Origin: a virus
Strand: one strand, 5' to 3'
DNA: 43,980 nucleotides
IMG/VR virus record: IMGVR_UViG_3300022602_000008
Span: 1-43,980 of that record
Shown: positions 16,499 through 24,316 of the stretch, piece after piece
Layout of the letters: each line of letters opens with the position of its first letter
Numbering within the stretch: the first letter of the stretch is position 1
Notes under the pieces: model-generated
What the model saw: the letters and a program-made list of their open reading frames with translations, nothing else
The model's database searches: none
What the model was told of the DNA's origin: nothing
Program-made: the position numbers and the translations under genes

Positions 16499-16999
16499 TT
16501 ACTTACCTTTCTTTGAGATAAACGATAACGTCTCTCGTGTTACTGGTTCACCAATCCCTGGAACTGAGAAGCCCAGGGTTCCTTTGCTCGACTCTTCGTC
16601 CAATCTGTTATTGTACCAAGAGTTAAGCGTATTCGAGTTAACTGATACGAGCCCGTAAAAAACTTCTTCACCTAGCTCGTTCAAATAGCTCAAAAATTGT
16701 TTCTTCTGAGTAAGATCAGAAGGCACGCGAACGGAAGCTTTTTGCTTGATCGTCACTGTACCTAAATTACTCAAATAAGATTTTTTACCCGCGTCTTTTA
16801 ACGCTTGCATGATCTTCGCCTCAGTCGCCTCAAAATCTTTGTGCGCTTCTGATGACACGGCTTTTGCGGCTTCGTAAACTGCCCACTTGTCATTGTACTC
16901 AATGACTAAAGCTTCCATCGCCGCCATATCTAAAGTTTTCGTCGCTGCTACCTCGGCCCATGCCTCGGGGTTCGTTGCTTGCTGTTCTAAATTATCCAT
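16499..16999 (-). CDS. Conserved-looking replication-operon protein, unknown
   Basis: A 166-residue protein with two parts. Residues 20-75 are helical and charged (MEALVIEYNDKWAVYEAAKAV, DFEATEAKIMQALKDAGKK). Residues 75-140 read YLSNLGTVTIKQKASVRVP, KKQFLSYLNELGEEVFYGLVSVNSNTLNSWYN. The second part resembles a small phage protein type often found next to recombination and ssDNA-binding genes, where a 'Ser-Val-Asn-Ser..Leu-Asn..Tyr' stretch is typical. No biochemical function can be given. The gene overlaps the upstream gene by 8 bases and is separated by one base from the ssDNA-binding protein gene, so co-translation is likely. Confidence 0.65.
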   Translation of the reverse strand: MDNLEQQATNPEAWAEVAATKTLDMAAMEALVIEYNDKWAVYEAAKAVSSEAHKDFEATEAKIMQALKDAGKKSYLSNLGTVTIKQKASVRVPSDLTQKKQFLSYLNELGEEVFYGLVSVNSNTLNSWYNNRLDEESSKGTLGFSVPGIGEPVTRETLSFISKKGK

Positions 17000-17438
17000 T
17001 TGTATTTACCTCGAAATGCTTTGCAAAAACTCCCATAACATACGCCTGTTTCTTTTTAAGGGCCTCTAGCTCTCTTTCTTTAGTTGCTATCTGTCTTGAA
17101 GACGCTTCTTCAAGTTCTTCTCGACTAATTGGTATTTCTAGCTTGTCCATAGGAGCTAACTGCGCGGCGTCTTTAGTTTGAGCGTTTACATTAACTATTT
17201 TTACATCAAAATCACTATAAGAATTTTCAATGTACGCGACTACTATAGTAGGAAGGCTCTGAAACTCGTTAAAATCAACGATAATTCCGTACCTTGTTTC
17301 ATACTGGTCGCTGTACTTCTTGACCAATACCTTTACTTTATCCCCTATCTTATAGGTGTCGATTGTTTTCGCGTGCCTTAAATCGACCTCCATTTTTACG
17401 CCGTTTATTTCTATGATTTTCTTATGCTCATTTTCCAT
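16992..17438 (-). CDS. SH3/KOW-like domain plus coiled coil, unknown
   Basis: A 148-residue protein. I placed the start at the ATG with AAAGGAAA upstream; a longer reading of 19 codons would run into the CsrA-like gene. Residues 5-85 are beta-rich, with YKIGDKVKVLVKKYSDQYETRYGIIVDFNEFQSLPTIVVAYIE, a pattern like an SH3-type or KOW barrel. Residues 105-140 form a charged helix (REELEEASSRQIATKERELEALKKKQAYV), a probable coiled coil. It could be a nucleic-acid or transcription-complex partner. No named family is recognised. Confidence 0.6.
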   Translation of the reverse strand: MENEHKKIIEINGVKMEVDLRHAKTIDTYKIGDKVKVLVKKYSDQYETRYGIIVDFNEFQSLPTIVVAYIENSYSDFDVKIVNVNAQTKDAAQLAPMDKLEIPISREELEEASSRQIATKERELEALKKKQAYVMGVFAKHFEVNTNG

Positions 17439-17472
17439 TTCATTGTTTCCTTTCGTACTACTAGAAAACCAC

Positions 17473-17682
17473 TTAGCTTGCATCTTTGCAAGCATTATTT
17501 TTAGGCGATTCAGCGCGCTCTATAAAAATCTCATTACTAGCCTGTAAGCAAAGCCTAACGTACTTACCTTTAACCTCGACAATCTCGATCTTAAGCTCTC
17601 CATGATTTATCGTCACTTGCTGGCCTTCTTTTCGAGTAATGCTTAAACCTTTTATTGTTGATTTTTTAATAAAATTAGGCAT
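17473..17682 (-). CDS. csrA: CsrA/RsmA-like RNA-binding regulator
   Basis: A 69-residue protein whose residues 13-58 align with CsrA: LSITRKEGQQVTI against LILTRRVGE.L.I, then EIVEVKGKYVRLCLQAS against V.VLGVKGNQVRIGVNAP, and EIFIERAE against EVSVHREE. Arg17 corresponds to CsrA Arg6 and Arg56 to Arg44, a key RNA contact. CsrA dimers bind GGA sites in mRNA leaders and control translation or decay. The N-terminal 11 residues (MPNFIKKSTIK) extend beyond the usual start. Phages that carry CsrA homologues may reprogram host or phage mRNAs. The gene overlaps the MazZ-like gene by 8 bases. Confidence 0.8.
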   Translation of the reverse strand: MPNFIKKSTIKGLSITRKEGQQVTINHGELKIEIVEVKGKYVRLCLQASNEIFIERAESPKNNACKDAS

Positions 17683-18016
17683 CGGGGGTCCTACTTTCTT
17701 TGTAGCGATCGTCTAAATCTGGCCTGGAATGATGAAGCTCTGATGCGAACATGAGGCAGCAAGATGCGTGATAGAGGTGAAGTAAACCCGTTTCCCTATC
17801 GTAATCCTCGCCTGAAAGGTATGCGAAAACATGCCTGAGACATGCACCAATGAGTCGTGATCTTGCGATACCCTTTCGCCAATTGTGAGCTTGATATTTT
17901 TTGGCCCCAAAAGTGAGAACTTGTGACACTCCTTCGATCCATATTGGTGAAAGGTATTCCATTTTAGGCTTTTCTTGATCATGTTTAATTCCTTCTTTTA
18001 AATCTTGCTGTTCCAT
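17675..18016 (-). CDS. MazZ-like dATP/dGTP diphosphohydrolase (DUF5664)
   Basis: A 113-residue all-alpha NTP pyrophosphohydrolase-type protein. The family pattern is clear: KPKMEYLSPIWIEGVSQ, VLTFGAKKYQAHNWRKG, LRHVFAYLSGEDYDRETGLLHLYHASCCLMFASEL. The acidic residues in GED.D.E and the His-rich helix correspond to the metal-binding and catalytic site. Family members such as MazZ convert dATP and dGTP to monophosphates. MazZ occurs in phages with 2-aminoadenine (Z) genomes, but no PurZ-like adenylosuccinate synthetase is visible in this window, so it more likely shapes the dNTP pool. It overlaps the SNF2 gene by 19 bases. Confidence 0.85.
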   Translation of the reverse strand: MEQQDLKEGIKHDQEKPKMEYLSPIWIEGVSQVLTFGAKKYQAHNWRKGIARSRLIGACLRHVFAYLSGEDYDRETGLLHLYHASCCLMFASELHHSRPDLDDRYKESRTPDA

Positions 18017-19491
18017 GTGAGTACTTGCTCCGCTATGTTTTGTTTGTTCGCTAAAGACTCTAAAATAAGTTGGTCAATCGTGTCGGGACTCACCAAATCA
18101 ATTCGAGTAATGCACTTATGAATTTCGCTACCGCCTCGGTAATTCCTGGCCTCGGCCTGGAGATCCTGCTCAAGACTAAAATTCCTCGAATAGAAAATAG
18201 AATAGCTGGCCTCTACCAGGTTAATGCCGATCCCTGCGGCCCCTTGATTTCCAATCACAACTCTGACTCGGGGGTCTTTCCTAAATTTTTCGACGTTATC
18301 CATTTTTTGAGCCCCTGTGATTCCACCATGAAGCTCGACGTAGTCAATTTTTAATTCTTTGCACACTTGAGCGATCTGCACATAATTTGCATGGAAAACA
18401 CTCCACACGATAACTTTGTGCTCCGGCGTAAGCTCCTCAAGTAAATCCTTCAAAGCGTCGAGCCTCGGATTCTTTTTAATTTGAATCACGTCGCCGTCTT
18501 CAGTTTTTGCGTACCCACTAATAATTTGCTGGAGCCTAAGCGCTTTCGTTAACGCCATTTGCGCTACCACGGCTCGGGGTTCGTCCGTGTTCTCGTGGGT
18601 CTTTACCCAGGCGATATATTCATCGCGCATGGAATTGTACATTTTCCTTTGTTCTTCAGATAAAGGAATCTCGATCGTTTGTCGGACTAGATCGGGAAGA
18701 TCAAGGCACTCGTCTTTTTTAACCCTTACGGCTTTGCTGTAAATGATCCGGTTAAGCTCGTCGTAGGTCTGGGGTCTTGGTGCCCATTTCGGAAAATGCC
18801 GCTGGGAAGGCATTCCAGCGTTTAGGTCTTCAAAATAGATCCCTCGAAACTCAAAAAAGTTCATGGGCCTTCTACCGCCTTCGTACCTGGGATCATTCAC
18901 CGAAAATGCGCGGCCTCCATCGAGAATCCTGTACTGGTTGAAAATATCCATCGGAGTGTTCAGGATCGGGGTGCCTGTAAGTATGTAACGATGCTTGCAA
19001 AGATCCGCAATTCTGGTCACGGCCTTCGCGCGTACGCTCTGGGGGTTCTTAAGCCTATGGCTTTCATCGGCAATCAAAACCTCGGGCTGCCAGTCTTGGA
19101 TAAGCTTCGTAAGCCCTTCCATCTCCATGGCCTCGTAGTTCGTTATGAAAATTCGAGACCTGGTAAGGGTCTGATCTTTCGATAGGGCCATATCATGGAA
19201 AAGAGATTCTCGGTTCTTGCCCTTACCAATAAGACAAACAATGTCGTCCTGGGAGATCTTCGAATACATGCCGAACTCTTTTTTCCAGTTATTGACGACG
19301 ATCATCGGCCCCAGGATAAGAACGCGTAATAAGCGTTTTTCCCTCGTGCAAAGGGTCCGAACTATCTCGATAGCGGTTCTTGATTTTCCTGTACCCATTT
19401 CGAAAAAAAGGGCCAGGTCTGGTATTTTTTGCGCAAGCGCAACGGCTTTACTTTGGTGGTCCCAAAGCGGTCTTGTGTCCATCTTAGACAT
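17998..19491 (-). CDS. SNF2-family DNA helicase/translocase
   Basis: A 497-residue superfamily 2 ATPase of the SNF2 group. Motif I is EMGTGKS (residues 31-37), motif II is ADESHRLKN (141-149, DESH in place of DEAH), and motif III is LTGTP (171-175). In the second RecA domain HKVIVWSVFHANY, ELHGGITGAQK, VVIGNQGAAGIGINLVEASYSIFYSRNFS and the final QAEARNYRGG with the arginine finger are visible. Phage SNF2 helicases sit with family A polymerases and VRR-NUC nucleases in many replication modules, as here. It probably helps fork progression or remodels DNA-protein complexes; the exact step is not known. Confidence 0.93.
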   Translation of the reverse strand: MSKMDTRPLWDHQSKAVALAQKIPDLALFFEMGTGKSRTAIEIVRTLCTREKRLLRVLILGPMIVVNNWKKEFGMYSKISQDDIVCLIGKGKNRESLFHDMALSKDQTLTRSRIFITNYEAMEMEGLTKLIQDWQPEVLIADESHRLKNPQSVRAKAVTRIADLCKHRYILTGTPILNTPMDIFNQYRILDGGRAFSVNDPRYEGGRRPMNFFEFRGIYFEDLNAGMPSQRHFPKWAPRPQTYDELNRIIYSKAVRVKKDECLDLPDLVRQTIEIPLSEEQRKMYNSMRDEYIAWVKTHENTDEPRAVVAQMALTKALRLQQIISGYAKTEDGDVIQIKKNPRLDALKDLLEELTPEHKVIVWSVFHANYVQIAQVCKELKIDYVELHGGITGAQKMDNVEKFRKDPRVRVVIGNQGAAGIGINLVEASYSIFYSRNFSLEQDLQAEARNYRGGSEIHKCITRIDLVSPDTIDQLILESLANKQNIAEQVLTWNSKI

Positions 19492-19497
19492 AATGAT

Positions 19498-19716
19498 TTA
19501 TTCTTTCTGTTCAAAAAACTTTTGAGTGAAAACTAATGCACTCTTTTGAACGGTTTTAGTTTCTGATTCTCCATGACAGCTTACGGTGATCGTAAGCATG
19601 TCACTCCCATCGCATTTCGTGATTCGGGGTTCACACCAACACTTTGCGCACACTAGGCGCGAAGATAGTGAGTAAGACTCCATTGGATTTTCGGCCATTC
19701 CGTTAGGCATTCCCAT
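19498..19716 (-). CDS. Small Cys-rich protein, possible zinc ribbon
   Basis: A 72-residue protein. I chose the ATG that follows GTGGAGGTAATTAG rather than an ATG 12 codons upstream inside the protease gene. It contains CAKCWCEPRITKC and a further Cys in VSCHGE, so a metal-binding site is plausible (CxxCxC and two more Cys). The strands around TITVSCHGESETKTV suggest a small beta fold. No function is known. It lies between the protease and helicase genes. Confidence 0.55.
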   Translation of the reverse strand: MGMPNGMAENPMESYSLSSRLVCAKCWCEPRITKCDGSDMLTITVSCHGESETKTVQKSALVFTQKFFEQKE

Positions 19717-19717
19717 T

Positions 19718-20332
19718 CTAATTACCTCCACAACATTGTTCAAAAGCTGCATTAATCAAATAAGGAACAGTATTCTCATTCCCATCCATCTGATTTCCAG
19801 CGGTATTATGTGTATATCCAATTGCATGACTAAGCTCGTGCGCTAAAAAAGAAGCCCGTGAGCAATCGTCGTAAGCCTGGTAGCATTGCCACTTCATGTC
19901 TATCGTACCGTCAGCGTTGTCGGCCCCGCACTCTTTATGAAATGGCGCTTGAAATACGCTAGGCGTGTAAATACTAAGCGTCGTACTAACTGAAGTGCTC
20001 CGAAGATTTGCTACGATTTCGTCGTTTGTTAAACCCTTGTTCTCATCAATATGAGCGGTATTATGAAAGAACGCGGCAAAGCATTCGGAGTTTTCTACCC
20101 CATTAAGGGTAGTCAAAAGTTTTGGTAAATTATCAACTAGCTCCTGTGGGCAACTATCCAGGCATGTTACCTTTTTAGTCGCAAGCGCGGTAGGTGATGC
20201 TGGCGTCGGGGTCGCAATTTCTTGGGGTGGGGAAATAGTGACAACCGGAATATGAGGGGGTGGGCTTGAAATGTGATGCCCTAAAAGTAAACCACCGAGT
20301 AAGGCAAAACTCGCCGCTATTCTCCTAAACAT
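19718..20332 (-). CDS. Secreted metzincin-type metallopeptidase
   Basis: A 204-residue protein with an N-terminal signal or anchor (RRIAASFALLGGLLLG, residues 3-18), a Pro-rich linker (22-50) and a Cys-rich catalytic domain. Residues 165-175 read HELSHAIGYTH, an exact HExxHxxGxxH zinc motif of metzincins, followed seven residues later by Met182 (possible Met-turn). Eight Cys (57, 61, 84, 135, 150, 157, 200, 201) suggest disulfides and hence export. It lies in the early operon, not in the lysis region. Possible roles are cleavage of envelope proteins, superinfection exclusion or surface remodelling. It starts by TAATG coupling to the basic peptide gene. Confidence 0.75.
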   Translation of the reverse strand: MFRRIAASFALLGGLLLGHHISSPPPHIPVVTISPPQEIATPTPASPTALATKKVTCLDSCPQELVDNLPKLLTTLNGVENSECFAAFFHNTAHIDENKGLTNDEIVANLRSTSVSTTLSIYTPSVFQAPFHKECGADNADGTIDMKWQCYQAYDDCSRASFLAHELSHAIGYTHNTAGNQMDGNENTVPYLINAAFEQCCGGN

Positions 20333-20499
20333 TATGCACCTCTCCCGCTTGCGCGTACAAAGCCCATGATGGGCGTGTTTCGCGATTGCGCTTGCATGTT
20401 CTTATGCTGGTTCATTTGAGCCGCTGCAATGCCTCGGCGTCTGTTTTGTGCCCAGGCTCTTGAGCTTCTTTTCTGTTTCTTAGTTAGCGGTTTCTTCAT
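20332..20499 (-). CDS. Small, highly basic peptide
   Basis: A 55-residue peptide with GGGAGG nine bases before the ATG; longer readings of this frame are less likely because they lack such a site. It is rich in Lys, Arg, Gln and Asn (KKPLTKKQKRSSRAWAQNRRRG). No hydrophobic segment is present. It might bind nucleic acid or an acidic host protein. The stop overlaps the protease start by one base, so translation is probably coupled. Function unknown. Confidence 0.6.
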   Translation of the reverse strand: MKKPLTKKQKRSSRAWAQNRRRGIAAAQMNQHKNMQAQSRNTPIMGFVRASGRGA

Positions 20500-21001
20500 T
20501 GTTGCCTCCCTGTATGGCGGCGGGAGAAAGAATTGAACTTTCTTGGCTTTCTGCACCCGCGTCCGGCGTAGCAGCAACCTCAACCATTCCCGCCTCTTGT
20601 TGTTCTTCTAAATCTACCATTTGATCTATAAAATCGTCCATAACCTTGATTGCTTCTTTAATCGCATTCTCTCTAATTTGGCTAGGAGCCTCAAAATAAT
20701 TTCGGGCTGCCAAAATTACTTTGTCGCGCATTTCTTCGTAAATCGCATCGGCTCCGAGGTGGGGACTATGCGCCTTAAGAACTGTAGGCTTAGGAAGCGC
20801 CCCGATGCTGGTAGTACGGTCAAAAAACTTTGGTTCGCCGTCCCTCATGTTTAAGTGATGATCGCAAAAAATAAACGCGTTACAAAACCCCAGGCTGTAA
20901 TCGGCTGGGATCTTTCCCTTTTCATGACTTGCTTTTACTTCTCCGCAAAGCTTTGCAGTCGTTGCGGCAATTGCGTTTTTGATTCTTTCCATTCTACTCA
21001 T
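20480..21001 (-). CDS. Early-region protein of unknown function
   Basis: A 173-residue protein. The first 70 residues mix helix with a short Cys/His segment (GFCNAFIFCDHHLNM, two Cys and two His), which could bind a metal. Residues 80-135 form a helical region (ADAIYEEMRDKVILAARNYF, IKEAIKVMDDFIDQMVDLEEQQ). The C-terminal 35 residues are Ala/Glu/Ser-rich and probably disordered. I recognise no family. Its 3' end overlaps the basic peptide gene by 20 bases. Confidence 0.6.
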   Translation of the reverse strand: MSRMERIKNAIAATTAKLCGEVKASHEKGKIPADYSLGFCNAFIFCDHHLNMRDGEPKFFDRTTSIGALPKPTVLKAHSPHLGADAIYEEMRDKVILAARNYFEAPSQIRENAIKEAIKVMDDFIDQMVDLEEQQEAGMVEVAATPDAGAESQESSILSPAAIQGGNNEETAN

Positions 21002-21008
21002 AAAATCC

Positions 21009-21455
21009 TCACACTCTGTTAATGACGTTCATTCTCGCCAGGTAGTTAATTACTGCCTTGTACATTCCCATAGTAAAACGAGTTACTGAAGTAGCGCTAA
21101 GAGGCATTTCTTTTACGGTGATCTCGCCGTCGATGTATTCGAACATATTGTAGCGAAACGGGTCTAAAGGATCGTCGCTCAGTTTTTCGAATAAAGGATT
21201 TTCGTAATCGTCTTTTACCACCATGTGGTTTACTGTATTGCGCTGGTAAATAATTGTTTTGATAATCACGTCGCGCCTGGCATTCGAAGCGTGACGAAAA
21301 CTCATTTCTTTTTGATAGTCCCTTTGCGTGGTGATCAAATCCTCAGTAATCTTTTTTACCACCTGGTCAGCGTGATCTACGTCGAGCTTATTATTTTCAT
21401 CTCGACGGATAACTGGACCAGCGTCTTTTTTCTTGTCTCGGGGTGTGAAGCTCAT
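21009..21455 (-). CDS. Early-region protein of unknown function
   Basis: A 148-residue protein. The start is placed at the ATG overlapping the upstream stop (ATGA), with GGAG eight bases before it; an in-frame ATG eight codons upstream is possible. The N-terminal 35 residues are charged and likely disordered. The middle is helical (DHADQVVKKITEDLITTQRDYQKEM) with a basic tract (FRHASNARRDVIIKTIIYQR). The end is LARMNVINRV. No family is recognised, and the basic helices might contact nucleic acid. Confidence 0.6.
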   Translation of the reverse strand: MSFTPRDKKKDAGPVIRRDENNKLDVDHADQVVKKITEDLITTQRDYQKEMSFRHASNARRDVIIKTIIYQRNTVNHMVVKDDYENPLFEKLSDDPLDPFRYNMFEYIDGEITVKEMPLSATSVTRFTMGMYKAVINYLARMNVINRV

Positions 21456-21721
21456 TTTGTTCGCTCCAAATAAACCCAACTTATATCGGAAACGCGCACT
21501 TCTATTCCGTAAGTATCTTGGTTATGTTTTGAATGGTAAGGACTCAAAACACTGGCATATATCAATAAAATAAACTCCTCGTTTTTTAAAGCCGACGCTG
21601 CTCTAAAAGTTATTTCAGTCCCGTTTTTCAAGCCAAGCCTATAGTAATCTTGTTCGGGGTGCCCATGATCTGTCAGCATTATCAAATCTTTTAAAATTAA
21701 AAATAATTTATTGTCGTTCAT
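21452..21721 (-). CDS. First gene of the leftward operon, unknown
   Basis: An 89-residue protein with AGGAGAAAG upstream. It reads NDNKLFLILKDLIMLTDHGH, then PEQDYYRLGLKNGTEITFRAASALK, EEFILLIYASVLSP and a C-terminal GIEVRVSDISWVYLERTK. The fold looks alpha plus beta with a small barrel-like middle. No known family. As the first gene after the leader hairpin, it is expected to be made earliest from this operon. Confidence 0.6.
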   Translation of the reverse strand: MNDNKLFLILKDLIMLTDHGHPEQDYYRLGLKNGTEITFRAASALKNEEFILLIYASVLSPYHSKHNQDTYGIEVRVSDISWVYLERTK

Positions 21722-21780
21722 TTTTCTTTCTCCTGTACTAAAACGCTACCGACTCACTTTCATTAATGCAAGCATTCTTT

Positions 21781-21824
21781 TTATAAAAATAAAACGGCCA
21801 CTAAAACGCGAGTAATAGTGGCCG
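21781..21824 (-). terminator. Leader terminator / attenuator candidate
   Basis: On the minus strand, CGGCCACTA, a 12-base loop and TAGTGGCCG form a perfect 9-base stem followed by TTTTATTTTTATAA. This is an intrinsic terminator shape located upstream of the first leftward gene (ATG at 21721) and downstream of any promoter lying in 21830-21949. It could stop antisense reads from the right or attenuate the early operon. Confidence 0.65.
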
Positions 21825-21886
21825 AGTACGAGAGAAAGCAACGTCTACCGTGTGGTTGAGCATTGAGTCTGTTAGAAATATAGTTA

Positions 21887-21916
21887 TTGACTTCTTTCAA
21901 AAATGCAATCTAAATT
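21887..21916 (+). promoter_or_regulatory. Candidate sigma70-type promoter for primase operon
   Basis: TTGACT (21887-21892), an 18-base spacer and TAAATT (21911-21916) resemble the bacterial vegetative consensus. The predicted start lies near 21923, giving a leader of about 27 bases before the primase ATG at 21950. It lies in the only gap between the divergent operons. Confidence 0.5.
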
Positions 21917-21917
21917 A

Positions 21918-21947
21918 TTAATACGAGAAAAAGAAAGTGAGAGTCAA
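21918..21947 (-). promoter_or_regulatory. Weak candidate leftward promoter
   Basis: On the minus strand TTGACT (21947-21942) and TATTAA (21923-21918) with 18 bases between could drive the leftward operon and would overlap the rightward promoter face to face. The -10 match is poor, so this is only a candidate; a leftward promoter must lie somewhere in 21722-21949 or further right. Confidence 0.25.
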
Positions 21948-21949
21948 GA

Positions 21950-24316
21950 ATGAACGTAAACCAAATCATAAGCCTTCGACCGTTTTTTAATGGAAAACGA
22001 AACCGCGAGGAAGTTACCGACACAAAACACCTATTTCGAGGCCCTTCCGTAAGAGAAATCTACGCTGACCCCGATGCCGTCGTCGCTTTACTTCCTGAAA
22101 ATGAACGCTACAATTTTTATTATACTGTCGCCAGGTGTGAAGCTGGAAAGCGCGTTTTTTGCAGCCAAGACGTACTAATGTTCGACATTGACAAAATGAA
22201 ACTCACGGAGGTGAACGAAGATGGAACTTTCGAAAACTGCTCTAAATATATTAGCACTGTGTGTGCCGCACTTGGCATCAACGAAAAAACCCCTGGTGTG
22301 GTCTTCTCAGGGAACGGATTACACTTTGCTATCTGCCTCGAAACGCCGATTTTGGATGAGATTTATTTTGATAAAAACAGAAGACACTACTCGGCCCTCT
22401 GTAGCCGGATTAACGCCGCTCTTATTCGTGCTAACCTTCCTGGAGAGGCCGACCCCGCTGTATTTGATCCTAGACGCCTCATGCGCCTCCCAAATACGGA
22501 GAACCGCAAACCTGGTAAGCCAAGTCGGTACGCTAGAGTTCTTCAGGGTTGCGGCTTACCTATCCCGTTTAACATTGCGTCGCTTTCTGGTCTCCCGAAC
22601 GTCGAGCCAGGCGACCAAATAAACGCAAAGACAGCCAGAAAATTTACCGCCGACGCCACTACCGTACAAGACGGATGTGACTTCCTAAAATTCATGAAGG
22701 ACGATCCAAACGCCGTAAGCGAGGCCCAGTGGTACGCAGGGCTTTCGATCTTGGCGCGTATCGACCGAAAGCTAGGCCACGAGTACAGTGTCGGGCATAA
22801 GCTCTATTCGCCAGGTGAGACCGAGGCGAAAATGGACCAGTCTCTCGAAGCCTCGGGCCCCAGGACTTGCAAAGGAATCCAAAAGCTTTGGGGCGGCTGC
22901 CAAAAATGCCCGAACTTCGAGAAAGTCGAGTCTCCTATTATGCTTCGGGGCTCGGGTTTCATTAAAACCTCGGCCACGGGCTTCCACAACATGGTAATGA
23001 GCAAGGAAGGCGCTCTAGTGCCTAAGTCTCCAAACTACGAAGACCTTCGCCTATTCTTCGAGCAAGAAGCCCCTTACAAAGTGCTTAAGGGTGCGGGAGT
23101 CGTGTATCGGTACAATGGTAAGTACTGGGAGGAAATGGACGACATGACGATCCAGGCTTATGCTCAAGACCATTTTGACCCGCACGCGATGACGCACATG
23201 ACGGTAGAGTTTAAGAATCTCATTTGCCGTACTAACCAGGTCTCTCCCGATTGGTTCACTCAATCCACAAAAGGAAAACTTAATCTTCAAAATGGAATAC
23301 TTGACCTAAAAACTAAAGAATTGGATCCACATTCAGACGAATACGGTTTCACCTACGTCCTTCCTTACGCTTACGACCCCGAGGCGAAAGCCCCACTCTT
23401 TGAGACCTTTATGCTGCAAATCATGGACTACCGGACAGACCTCGTTCGGCTCCTGCTCCAGTTCTTAGGGTATTGCATCTCTGGAAGCTCGTGCTGGGCT
23501 CAGAAAGCCCTTCTCTTAACCGGAGAAGGCTCGAATGGTAAATCTACCTTCATGGAGGTTTGCACAGCCCTGGCAGGAAGTGAGAACTATTCTTCGATAA
23601 CTTTAAAGGACATTCACGACCAGGTCAGTAGGTACGCCCTCGTCGGAAAGCTTTTTAACCTAGCCGAGGAAACTCCGACCTACGCCATGACCGAAAGCTC
23701 GGTGTTCAAGAATCTCGTGACGGGCGGCGAGGTCACAGTAAAACAACTTTATAAGCAGCCCATGCGATACCGGAACACCGCCAAGTTTATGTTCGCGTGC
23801 AATGAGCTTCCCGTCACTAAAGACGTGTCAAAAGGCTTACTCAGGCGCTTACTCATCGTCCCTTTTGACAAAAGCTTCGAGGGTGAAGGCGACAATAAAA
23901 ACATGAAGTACCAGCTTTTTGAGGAGCTGCCTGGAATCCTAAACGTGGTCCTCGATCATTTTGCCGAATTGATGGAAACTCGTCGTTTTATTAAAACTAC
24001 CGAAGTAGATCGCGAAGTCGAAAACTTTAACCTCGAAATAGACAACGTCAAACGCTGGGTCACGGATCGCCTCACCATCGAGGAGATCGACAAAAACAGC
24101 GATCTAAAGCAAGGCATTAAAATAAGCGTTCTCTACGGCGCTTACCGCATTTACACTGAAGCGGAAGGCGAGAAGCCACTTCCTAAAATCACTTTCACAA
24201 AACGTCTGCACAGGCACATTCCAGCCTTTAAACAACGCCGCCGTGTGGGAACTTCGCGAGTGGATCGCGAATGCAGTTACGTCGGCATAAAAGTATTTGA
24301 GGACACCAAATCATGA
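21950..24316 (+). CDS. Primase-helicase (AEP primase plus D5-type SF3 helicase)
   Basis: A 788-residue replication initiator. The N-terminal primase part (1-230) shows the archaeo-eukaryotic primase residues D79/D81 in MFDIDK, SGNGLHF (120-126) with His125, and VFDPRRLMRLPNT (171-183) with Asp173. A Cys cluster (C307, C317, C320) could bind zinc. Residues 360-480 look like the D5 N-terminal domain, and the SF3 ATPase follows with Walker A GEGSNGKST (525-533), Walker B around KLFNLAEETP (567-576), and sensor FMFACNELP. It should unwind and prime phage DNA and replaces DnaB/DnaG-type proteins. It is coupled to the downstream gene by ATGA. Confidence 0.93.
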   Translation: MNVNQIISLRPFFNGKRNREEVTDTKHLFRGPSVREIYADPDAVVALLPENERYNFYYTVARCEAGKRVFCSQDVLMFDIDKMKLTEVNEDGTFENCSKYISTVCAALGINEKTPGVVFSGNGLHFAICLETPILDEIYFDKNRRHYSALCSRINAALIRANLPGEADPAVFDPRRLMRLPNTENRKPGKPSRYARVLQGCGLPIPFNIASLSGLPNVEPGDQINAKTARKFTADATTVQDGCDFLKFMKDDPNAVSEAQWYAGLSILARIDRKLGHEYSVGHKLYSPGETEAKMDQSLEASGPRTCKGIQKLWGGCQKCPNFEKVESPIMLRGSGFIKTSATGFHNMVMSKEGALVPKSPNYEDLRLFFEQEAPYKVLKGAGVVYRYNGKYWEEMDDMTIQAYAQDHFDPHAMTHMTVEFKNLICRTNQVSPDWFTQSTKGKLNLQNGILDLKTKELDPHSDEYGFTYVLPYAYDPEAKAPLFETFMLQIMDYRTDLVRLLLQFLGYCISGSSCWAQKALLLTGEGSNGKSTFMEVCTALAGSENYSSITLKDIHDQVSRYALVGKLFNLAEETPTYAMTESSVFKNLVTGGEVTVKQLYKQPMRYRNTAKFMFACNELPVTKDVSKGLLRRLLIVPFDKSFEGEGDNKNMKYQLFEELPGILNVVLDHFAELMETRRFIKTTEVDREVENFNLEIDNVKRWVTDRLTIEEIDKNSDLKQGIKISVLYGAYRIYTEAEGEKPLPKITFTKRLHRHIPAFKQRRRVGTSRVDRECSYVGIKVFEDTKS

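Noticed and set aside
22221-22622. 133-residue open frame within the primase gene
   Set aside because: It is on the same strand in another frame of a well-supported gene, and has no ribosome site or family pattern.
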